Assembly: GCF_006007965.1 (NCBI RefSeq) | Contig: NZ_CP040748.1 | Coordinates: 2,728,001-2,792,000 of the forward strand | Reading direction: 5' to 3' | Origin: Nocardioides jishulii | GTDB taxonomy: Bacteria; Actinomycetota; Actinomycetes; Propionibacteriales; Nocardioidaceae | Length of the DNA: 64,000 nt | Shown: positions 58,154 to 64,000 of the stretch, piece by piece | Numbering within the stretch: the stretch's first letter is position 1 | Layout: each line of letters begins with the position of its first letter | The notes under the pieces: generated by a model | Told to the model about the DNA's origin: nothing | The model's database searches: none | Seen by the model: the letters and a program-made list of their open reading frames with translations, nothing else | Position numbers and translations under genes: made by a program

Positions 58154-58786
58154 TCAGGCCTCCGCGCGAGCGACCTTGCGCGAGTGGGCGAGACCGAGGA
58201 CGCCCAGGATCAGGAAGAGCGCAGCTCCGACGAAGGCGCCGATGGCAGCGAAGCCGGCGATGGTGCCCATCGTGGCGAAGGCGTATCCGTAGAGGAGCAG
58301 GCCTCGCAGGGTGTTGCCCATGAAGAGCGACTCACGCTGACCCATCCAGGCCTCGGCGGCCGCAATCTGCTCCGGGGTGGCCTTGGCGCCAGCCTCGGCG
58401 ACCTCGGCGCTCAGCGCGCGACCGTAGCCGCTGGCCTCCTCGTAGGTGACCGGACCGGTCGCCGTACGCTCCACCGGGTGCTGCTCAAGGGTCTGCTCGC
58501 CCCCGGAGATCATGTGGGCCTTGATGTAGTGGTCGGCGTAGGCACGAGCCTTGGGGCCGTTGTCGAGCTTCTCGCCGGCGAAGGGCTCGAGGGCCTTGCG
58601 GTCAGCCTCGGGGAGACTCTCCAACGCGGGCCCCTCCGGCATCACGATGGCCTGGTCGGTGAACTGCTGGTCGACCTGGTCGGCGATGAAGACCGAGCCC
58701 CAGGTGAGGAGTCCTCCGGCGACAGCCAGGACGCCGGCCAGGATGAGGCCGGTCCAGGAGATGAGCTTGTCGAGTGTTGAACGCAT
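58154..58786 (-). CDS. Two-helix membrane protein with extracytoplasmic loop, unknown function
   Basis: 210 aa from ATG 58786 (AAAGGAG 6 nt upstream). One helix near the N-terminus (WTGLILAGVLAVAGGLLTWGSVFIA), an exported loop of about 120 residues (FTDQAIVMPEGPALESLPEADRKALEPFAGEKLDNGPKARAYADHYI ...), and two closely spaced helices at the C-terminus (LLLYGYAFATMGTIAGFAAIGAFVGAALFLILGVLGLA). I associate this layout with aromatic ring-opening dioxygenase-unrelated hypothetical proteins of actinobacteria, with no known role. Upstream lies a striking TACTAC/GTAGTA dyad array. Confidence 0.75.
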   Translation of the reverse strand: MRSTLDKLISWTGLILAGVLAVAGGLLTWGSVFIADQVDQQFTDQAIVMPEGPALESLPEADRKALEPFAGEKLDNGPKARAYADHYIKAHMISGGEQTLEQHPVERTATGPVTYEEASGYGRALSAEVAEAGAKATPEQIAAAEAWMGQRESLFMGNTLRGLLLYGYAFATMGTIAGFAAIGAFVGAALFLILGVLGLAHSRKVARAEA

Positions 58787-58833
58787 GTCGGGCTCCTTTG
58801 CCCTTGTGATGGTCGAGCCACTTCCGACCATCT

Positions 58834-58881
58834 GAACTACTACGGACAGTAGTAGATATCTACGACACTTCGTAGTAGTTC
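58834..58881. promoter_or_regulatory. Nested TACTAC/GTAGTA dyads, candidate BlaI/MecI-type operator
   Basis: GAACTACTACG (58834-58844) is complementary to CGTAGTAGTTC (58871-58881); inside, CTACTAC/GTAGTAG (58837-58855) and the perfect 12-bp palindrome GTAGATATCTAC (58852-58863). BlaI/MecI operators have TACTAC-n-GTAGTA form; spacing differs by one here. Confidence 0.55.
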
Positions 58882-59060
58882 GCGGATAGATGCAGTGCGA
58901 CGTGCATCACGTTGCACAACGACATGCAAGCACACGCATACGTCCGTTATGAGACTCGGGTTCGCCATGTGGACCAGTCCCTTCGACATCACCTGCAACC
59001 CGAGGCGGGGTGACGACGTCTGGGGGGAGAAGGCCCGCCCCGGGCCCCGGAGGAGACAGA

Positions 59061-59615
59061 ATGCAGACCACAGTGAGCACCACGGGGGTGACGATGACCA
59101 GCACGCCCGCGGTGACCCGCGACGCCGAGTTCGAGGCGTGGCTGCAGGTGCGCCAGCCCGCGCTCCACCGCACCGCCTGGGCGCTGACCGGCAATCCCCA
59201 CGACGCCGCCGACCTCCTGCAGACGGCCCTGGCCAAGGTCTACCTGAGCTGGGAGCGCGTCCGCGAGGCCAGCTCCGTCGACGCCTACGCCCGACGCATC
59301 CTCATCAACGAGCACACGTCGTTGTGGCGTCGCGCCTTCAAGCGGCGCGAGCACGCGACGTACGCCGTCCCGGAGACGCCGGTCAGCGACACCTACGACG
59401 ACGGCCGCAACCAGGCGCTGTGGACCTTCGTCCAGACCCTCTCCCCCAAGCAGCGCGCCGTCGTGGTGCTCCGCTACTACGAGGAGCTCAGCGAGGCCGA
59501 GACCGCCGCGGCGCTCGGCGTCTCCGTCGGGACGGTCAAGTCCCAGTGCAGCCGGGCCCTGGCCAGCCTGCGTGAGCGTGCCCCCCGTTCCCTCTCACCC
59601 GAGGAGTACCGATGA
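59061..59615 (+). CDS. SigE-family ECF RNA polymerase sigma factor
   Basis: 184 aa from ATG 59061 (GGAGGAG upstream). Region 2: FEAWLQVRQPALHRTAWALTGNPHDAADLLQTALAKVYLSWERV; region 4: LSPKQRAVVVLRYYEELSEAETAAALGVSVGTVKSQCSRALASLRE. This is the SigE/SACE-type ECF group of actinobacteria. Stop overlaps the ATG of a membrane partner that probably acts as its anti-sigma factor. The 274 bp upstream contain the dyad array and a CGTTG-CA-CAACG palindrome (58910-58921). Confidence 0.92.
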   Translation: MQTTVSTTGVTMTSTPAVTRDAEFEAWLQVRQPALHRTAWALTGNPHDAADLLQTALAKVYLSWERVREASSVDAYARRILINEHTSLWRRAFKRREHATYAVPETPVSDTYDDGRNQALWTFVQTLSPKQRAVVVLRYYEELSEAETAAALGVSVGTVKSQCSRALASLRERAPRSLSPEEYR

Positions 59616-60838
59616 ATGACGATCTGACCGGACAGCGTGTGGGCTCCGCCCTGCGCGACCACGTGCCCTCGACCCCGCAGGCACCCTTCGGGCTCGACGA
59701 CGTGAAGGGGCGGGCCGACAGCATCCGTCGTCGCCGTCGCGCGGGCGGGGCGGCACTGGCGGCGTTCGCGCTCATGGCCACCGGCCCCGTGGTCGTGACG
59801 ACCCTGACCGGCGCCCCGGAGGACCTGCCAGCGACCACCTCCCCGAGCCTCGCCCCGGCACTCACCCTGCCGAACAAGGTCGTCCTGGCCACCGACGCGC
59901 CGCTGGACGAGGGCACGGAGGGGGACTGGCTGATCGGCGACGGCGAGCTCAGCGGGGCGTTCCCGTTCCCGGCCGGCGCCCAGGACGGCCTCACGCGTGT
60001 CGGTGAGCGGTGGCTGGTGGAGTACGCGGTCGACGGCGAGCGGAAGGTGTACTCGATCGACCTCGCCGACGGTTCCGGCCGGTCGGTCGACATCCCCACA
60101 GCGGTCGCCGAGGCAACGACCCACGACCTCCACGACGTGGTCGCGGTCTCCGACGACTCCACCCTGGCGGTCTTCTCCACGCCCTCGGGCGAGCTCACCC
60201 TGATCGGCGCGGACGGGCGAACCAGGGTCGTGGCCACCCTTCCCTCCCCCGCCACCCCGGTCGACCTGGTCGGCGACGGCGCCTGCCTGGACGGCGGCGA
60301 CTGCGAGGTCGTGGTCTCGTACGGCGACGGCAGCGCCCCCGAGCTCGTCGCCGGCGACGGCACCCGGACGGTGATCGACGCCGACGCAGTGGCGGTGACG
60401 GCCGCCAACGACGACCTCGTCGTCACCCGTGACGCCGAGGCGTCACCCGGCGAGGACCCCTGCAGCACGGTGCGCGACCGGTCCACCCTCCAGGAGGTCT
60501 GGCGCAGCTGCGAGGTCGGCGTGGAGTCGTTCTCCCCGGACGGCACCCACGCCGTCGTGGTCGACGCCTACCAGTCCGGTTCGGGCGCCACCCGGATGGG
60601 ACTGGCGGACGCCCGGACCGGCACGCAGGTCACGTGGTTCCTCCCGGACGACGACCAAGGGATCGTCAAGGACCTCGCGTGGACCCCGCAGGGCGACATC
60701 GAGCTCACCAGCTTCACCTACGGCGACCAGACCTGGCACCTGCACCACGTGACCGTCGACGGCACGGTGTCCCGCCTCGTCGAAGGGCGCAGGGGTGAGG
60801 ACGTGGAGCCAGCCTTCATCCTCGCCACACGCCCCTGA
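59612..60838 (+). CDS. Membrane-anchored partner of the ECF sigma factor, beta-propeller-like
   Basis: 408 aa, ATG overlapping the sigma stop. Cytoplasmic 50 residues (RVGSALRDHVPSTPQAPFGLDDVKGRADSIRRRRR), one helix (AGGAALAAFALMATGPVVVTTL), then about 335 exported residues with repeated strands such as RWLVEYAVDGERKVYSIDLADG, DSTLAVFSTPSGELTLIGADG and SFSPDGTHAVVVDAYQSG, like a TolB-type propeller. Translational coupling to the sigma gene suggests an anti-sigma or sensor role; no ZAS zinc motif is visible. Confidence 0.8.
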   Translation: MNDDLTGQRVGSALRDHVPSTPQAPFGLDDVKGRADSIRRRRRAGGAALAAFALMATGPVVVTTLTGAPEDLPATTSPSLAPALTLPNKVVLATDAPLDEGTEGDWLIGDGELSGAFPFPAGAQDGLTRVGERWLVEYAVDGERKVYSIDLADGSGRSVDIPTAVAEATTHDLHDVVAVSDDSTLAVFSTPSGELTLIGADGRTRVVATLPSPATPVDLVGDGACLDGGDCEVVVSYGDGSAPELVAGDGTRTVIDADAVAVTAANDDLVVTRDAEASPGEDPCSTVRDRSTLQEVWRSCEVGVESFSPDGTHAVVVDAYQSGSGATRMGLADARTGTQVTWFLPDDDQGIVKDLAWTPQGDIELTSFTYGDQTWHLHHVTVDGTVSRLVEGRRGEDVEPAFILATRP

Positions 60839-60851
60839 CCCGCTCGCTCCG

Positions 60852-61931
60852 TCAGGCGACGACGGTGGTGATCGGCTGGCTGGAGTCGGCGGGCAGGTCC
60901 AGCGCCGAGGGCGTACGTCCCCGCGCGACGAGCTCGGCGCCCAGGGCGGCGACCATCGCGCCGTTGTCGGTGCACAGGCCCGGCCGGGGTACGCGGACCC
61001 GGATGCCCTTGGCGGCGGCCCGCTCGGTCGCCATGGCGCGCAGACGCGAGTTCGCTGCCACCCCGCCGCCGATCAGGATGTCCTCGATGCCGTGGGTCAC
61101 CGCGGCATCGAGGGCCTTGCGGGTCAGCACGTCGCAGACGGCCTCCTGGAAGGAGGCGGCGACGTCGGCCACGTCGATGCTCGCCCCCGCCCGCTGCTGC
61201 GCCTCGACCCAGCGAGCCACGGCCGTCTTCAGGCCGGAGAACGAGAAGTCGTAGCGGTGGCGCTCCAGGTCGCGCCGTGCGGTGAGACCCCGCGGGAAGG
61301 TGATGGCGACGCTGTTGCCGGAGGCGGCGGCGCGGTCGATGTGGGGCCCGCCCGGGAAGCCCAGGCCGAGCAGTCGGGCCACCTTGTCGAAGGCCTCCCC
61401 CGCGGCGTCGTCGATGGTCGCACCGAGGGGGTCCACGCCGACCGTCACGTCCTCCACCTTGAGCAGGCTGGAGTGGCCGCCCGAGACGAGCATGGCCAGG
61501 CAGGGCTCAGGCAGGGCGCCGTGCTCGAGCTGGTCGACGGCCACGTGCGCGGCGAGGTGGTTGACGCCGTAGATCGGCTTGCCCAGCCCCCAGGCGAGCG
61601 CCTTGGCGGCGCCGACGCCCACGAGCAGCGCGCCGGCCAGTCCGGGGCCGCTGGTCACGGCCACGGCGTCGATGTCGGAGAGCTTGACGCCGGCGGTCTC
61701 GCAGGCCCGCTCGATCGTGGGGACCATCGCCTCCAGGTGGGCGCGGCTGGCGACCTCGGGCACCACGCCGCCGAAGCGGGCGTGCTCCTCGACGCTGCTC
61801 GCGACCGCGTCGGCCAGCAGGGTGTGGCCGCGCACGATGCCGACGCCCGTCTCGTCGCACGAGGTCTCGATGCCGAGCACCAGGGGGCCGTCGTCCTGCG
61901 TCACTGCGTCAGTCGTCACTGCGTCGTTCAC
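60852..61931 (-). CDS. tsaD: tRNA N6-adenosine threonylcarbamoyltransferase
   Basis: 359 aa. Transfers the threonylcarbamoyl group to A37 of ANN-decoding tRNAs. Kae1/Qri7 family: [16 protein letters not shown] (18-33), metal-binding His125 and His129 in [42 protein letters not shown] and [12 protein letters not shown]. It overlaps rimI by 4 nt; tsaE, tsaB, rimI and tsaD are one operon. Confidence 0.96.
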   Translation of the reverse strand: MNDAVTTDAVTQDDGPLVLGIETSCDETGVGIVRGHTLLADAVASSVEEHARFGGVVPEVASRAHLEAMVPTIERACETAGVKLSDIDAVAVTSGPGLAGALLVGVGAAKALAWGLGKPIYGVNHLAAHVAVDQLEHGALPEPCLAMLVSGGHSSLLKVEDVTVGVDPLGATIDDAAGEAFDKVARLLGLGFPGGPHIDRAAASGNSVAITFPRGLTARRDLERHRYDFSFSGLKTAVARWVEAQQRAGASIDVADVAASFQEAVCDVLTRKALDAAVTHGIEDILIGGGVAANSRLRAMATERAAAKGIRVRVPRPGLCTDNGAMVAALGAELVARGRTPSALDLPADSSQPITTVVA

Positions 61932-62386
61932 GGGTCCATCCTCTCCGGGGCGGGCAACTCGCGCAGCATCACCAGTGCTGCGGAGCCGTCGCGGTAGTAG
62001 CCGGGGCGTCGGTCGATCTCGGTGAAGCCCCGGCGTCGGTAGAACGCCTGGGCCCCGGCATTGGCCTCGCTCACCTCGAGCAGCATCCGGTCGGCGCCGT
62101 CCGCGGCCGCGGCGAGCACAGCAGCGTCGACGAGCATCGAGGCGACGCCCTCGCGCCGGGCGCTGGCCGCTACCGCGATCCGGAGCAGGTCGGCGAAGTC
62201 GCCGGCCAGCGCGGTCAGCACGTAGCCGACGACCTCCCCGTCACGTTCTGCCACCAGCAGCCTGCGTCCCGCGGCCGAGACGAGCTCGCCCAGCGTCGCC
62301 GCGCTCCAGGCGTCGGCGCCGAACGCCTCCTCCTCCAGCGCGGCGAGGGCCGGCAGGTCCTCGTCGTGCCCCGGCCGCAGCGTCAC
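61928..62386 (-). CDS. rimI: Ribosomal protein bS18-alanine N-acetyltransferase (GNAT)
   Basis: 152 aa GNAT enzyme: [54 protein letters not shown] (acetyl-CoA pyrophosphate loop, slightly off the usual R/QxxGxG/A), [29 protein letters not shown] at the C-terminus typical of RimI. Overlaps tsaB and tsaD by 4 nt each. In this operon position RimI is conserved; the actual substrate may be wider than bS18. Confidence 0.9.
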   Translation of the reverse strand: MTLRPGHDEDLPALAALEEEAFGADAWSAATLGELVSAAGRRLLVAERDGEVVGYVLTALAGDFADLLRIAVAASARREGVASMLVDAAVLAAAADGADRMLLEVSEANAGAQAFYRRRGFTEIDRRPGYYRDGSAALVMLRELPAPERMDP

Positions 62387-63018
62387 GAGACCGGCTTGGG
62401 CGCGGCGTTGGCCACCGCGTCCGGGCGGCGCAGGTAGAGCGGCTCCGGGTCCAGCAGCTCGGCGCGCTCCTCGGCGACCACACGCGCCAGCCAGCCGGCC
62501 GAGGGGCGTGAGGGCCCGACGGGACGCGGGAAGTCGTCGGGGTAGAGCAACGCGCCCTCACCGACGACGGGACCCGAGGTCGCCGCCACGGCGGGCTTCA
62601 GGACCGCGGGCCCGTCCACGCGTACGCCGTCGAGGTAGGACGCGACGTAGACCTCCTTGCGGCGCGCGTCGGTGGCGACGAGGAACGCGCCGTCGACCGC
62701 ACCGCTGTCGTAGGCCTCGACCGCCAGGACGTCGAGGGTGCAGACCGCGTAGACCGGGATCTCCAGCGCCAACGCCAGGGTGCGCGCCGTCACCAGCCCC
62801 ACCCGCAGGCCGGTGAAGGGGCCGGGCCCGGCGCCGACGGCGATCGCGGTGAGGTCCTGACGGACGATCCCGGCGCTCCGGGTCACTGCGTCGATCAGCG
62901 GGGCCAGCTGCTCCCCGTGCTTCATCGGCCGCTCGGAGACCTGCTCGGCGACGACGTCGTTCCCGTCGTGCAGGGCGACCGTCACCAGCGGGGTCGCGGT
63001 GTCGAAGGCGAGGAGCAT
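62383..63018 (-). CDS. tsaB: tRNA threonylcarbamoyladenosine biosynthesis protein TsaB
   Basis: 211 aa ASKHA-fold partner of TsaD. LLAFDTATPLVTVALHDG start, MKHGEQLAPLIDAVTRSAGI, AIAVGAGPGPFTGLRVGLVTARTLALALEIPVYAVCTLDVLA are the family blocks. It starts 9 nt after the tsaE fusion gene and overlaps rimI. Confidence 0.94.
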   Translation of the reverse strand: MLLAFDTATPLVTVALHDGNDVVAEQVSERPMKHGEQLAPLIDAVTRSAGIVRQDLTAIAVGAGPGPFTGLRVGLVTARTLALALEIPVYAVCTLDVLAVEAYDSGAVDGAFLVATDARRKEVYVASYLDGVRVDGPAVLKPAVAATSGPVVGEGALLYPDDFPRPVGPSRPSAGWLARVVAEERAELLDPEPLYLRRPDAVANAAPKPVS

Positions 63019-63027
63019 TGTTCGAGG

Positions 63028-63939
63028 TTACTGCTCGCGCACCCAGCGCAGCTCGACCACCCGGGGGTCGTGGTCCTCCAGGGAGACCGGGGCCTCACCG
63101 CCTCCCAACGCACGGGTGACCCGCACCTCGAGGCGCCGGGTCGCCAGGCCCTCGGCCACGCCCGCGCCCCACTCGACGACCGTCACGGCCTCGTCCAGCG
63201 AGGTGTCGAGGTCGAGGTCGTCGAGCTCCTCGATGCCACCGAGGCGGTAGGCGTCGACGTGGACCAGGTCGGGGCCGTCGACCAGGGAGGGATGCACCCG
63301 GGCGATGACGAAGGTGGGCGAGGTGACGCCGCCCCGCACGCCGAGCCCCTCGCCGAGGCCCTGGGTGAAGGTGGTCTTGCCCGCGCCGAGCTCGCCGGAG
63401 AGGACGAGGACGTCGCCGGCCTCCAACAACCGGCCCACGCGTCGACCGAGCTCCTGCATCGCCGGACCGTCCTTCACCACGTGCTCGGTGGGCAGGTCGA
63501 GGAAGAGCTGGAGGTAGGGGCCGACGGTGACCTCGCGGCAGAAGCCCTTGGACCGCCAGAAGTCGACCGTGCGGGGCATCTCCGGGCGCGCGAGCACCGT
63601 CATCGTCTGCTGGGCCGGCGCGTGGGCGACTGCCGCTTCGAGCAGGGCCGAGGCAACACCCTTGCCCTGCGCCTCGGGGTGCACCCCGAAGCGGCGCAGG
63701 AAGACGGTGTCGTCGTGGGGGTCGAGCAGCACGGCGCCCACGGGCTGGCCACCGAGCCGCGCGAGCAGCCCCCGGCCACGCCCCAGCGCGGCAGCGATCG
63801 AGTCGGGTGTCTCCGCGAGGGCGTCCGCGGGCGGGTCGAGCGGCGGGCGGGCGCCGAAGGCGGCGCGCACGACGGCATGCACCTCGGCGGCAGCCTCGGC
63901 GCCGACGCTCGTCACCGTCAGGCCAGGTCGGTCATTCAT
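63028..63939 (-). CDS. tsaE: GNAT acetyltransferase-TsaE fusion protein
   Basis: 303 aa, about twice the usual TsaE length. Residues 1-150 form a GNAT domain (AAEVHAVVRAAFGA, LGGQPVGAVLLD, LRRFGVHPEAQGKGVASALLEAAVAHA with the acetyl-CoA loop QGKGVA, DFWRSKGF). Residues 155-303 are the TsaE ATPase: P-loop GELGAGKTTFTQGLGEGLG (182-200), GVTSPTFVIARVH, VHVDAYRLGGIEELDDLDLD, VTVVEWGAGVAEGL. TsaE drives the TsaB/TsaD cycle. The start overlaps the stop of the upstream gene (ATGA). No frameshift joins the halves; the fusion is in frame. Confidence 0.93.
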   Translation of the reverse strand: MNDRPGLTVTSVGAEAAAEVHAVVRAAFGARPPLDPPADALAETPDSIAAALGRGRGLLARLGGQPVGAVLLDPHDDTVFLRRFGVHPEAQGKGVASALLEAAVAHAPAQQTMTVLARPEMPRTVDFWRSKGFCREVTVGPYLQLFLDLPTEHVVKDGPAMQELGRRVGRLLEAGDVLVLSGELGAGKTTFTQGLGEGLGVRGGVTSPTFVIARVHPSLVDGPDLVHVDAYRLGGIEELDDLDLDTSLDEAVTVVEWGAGVAEGLATRRLEVRVTRALGGGEAPVSLEDHDPRVVELRWVREQ

Positions 63940-64000
63940 CCAGCGTGCTCCTGGGCCCAGGCGAGTGCTCGTTCGAAGAGGTGGTCCAATTCGGCGTTGA
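63936..64000 (-). CDS. C-terminal end of a gene running in from beyond the window
   Basis: Twenty codons and a stop are visible, ending AELDHLFERALAWAQEHAG, with TGA (63938-63936) overlapping the tsaE-fusion ATG. The overlap and downstream context make a real coding end likely. Too short to identify; in relatives alr or an alpha/beta hydrolase gene lies here. Confidence 0.6.
   Translation of the reverse strand, partial: NAELDHLFERALAWAQEHAG

Overview
The window is a very GC-rich (about 70% by eye), gene-dense stretch of a Gram-positive actinobacterial chromosome, most like Nocardioides and relatives. The evidence is the gene content: monomeric isocitrate dehydrogenase, a mycothiol-dependent formaldehyde dehydrogenase (MscR type), an F420-type luciferase-like oxidoreductase, GuaB2 plus GuaB3, a histidine-tailed GroEL1 next to groES under CIRCE operators, and the order guaA / ChoD-like oxidase / guaB3 / guaB2 / groEL1 / groES / tsaD / rimI / tsaB / tsaE, which echoes mycobacteria. 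The block idh-mdh-folD-purH-purN-DUF6350-sucD-sucC-M23-pcrA follows the order I recall from Streptomyces. No tRNA, rRNA, CRISPR array, insertion sequence or prophage was seen. The window is mainly core chromosome with a few accessory operons.

Layout. 1-16.8 kb is central and purine metabolism: idh (cut by the window edge), aquaporin, mdh, a DUF6350-purN-purH-folD-DUF3017 operon, a membrane-anchored sigma-like protein, sucCD, an M23 peptidase and pcrA. A ZTP (pfl) riboswitch lies between purN and purH; its predicted expression platform would expose the purH ribosome site when the folate-stress alarmone ZTP binds. 16.8-20.3 kb holds two overlapping ABC ATPase/permease pairs. 20.4-24.6 kb is a PspC-type envelope-stress module: a PspC-histidine kinase and LuxR-type regulator facing a second PspC protein.

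24.8-32.0 kb is the most accessory-looking part: an F420-type oxidoreductase, an acyl-CoA synthetase, then four translationally coupled genes (SDR, flavin monooxygenase, BASS transporter, NAD-dependent epimerase/3beta-HSD-like) that look like a catabolic operon of unknown substrate, possibly a cyclic terpenoid or steroid. A lone xylose-type binding lipoprotein next to it (32.0-33.1 kb) is frameshifted.

33.1-49.5 kb carries guaA, a ChoD-like GMC oxidoreductase, GabD2-like aldehyde dehydrogenase, glpD, a large secreted metallophosphoesterase, a NYN/OST-HTH protein, a Tat-exported protein, a nitrilase-family hydrolase, guaB3 and guaB2. 49.5-56.6 kb holds a GT-C-like membrane protein, an MBL hydrolase coupled to mscR, groES-groEL1 with two CIRCE elements, and a THUMP-like methyltransferase. 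56.7-60.8 kb has a PadR/HAAS pair behind a 13+1+13 palindromic operator, a membrane protein behind a TACTAC/GTAGTA dyad array, and a SigE-family ECF sigma factor with its membrane partner. 60.8-64 kb is the tRNA t6A operon (tsaE fused to a GNAT domain, tsaB, rimI, tsaD).

Start codons were chosen by Shine-Dalgarno match, stop/start overlaps, or a TANNNT -10 box 6-7 nt before the start (leaderless genes). All functions are from reading translated sequence and recalled family knowledge; no database search was run.
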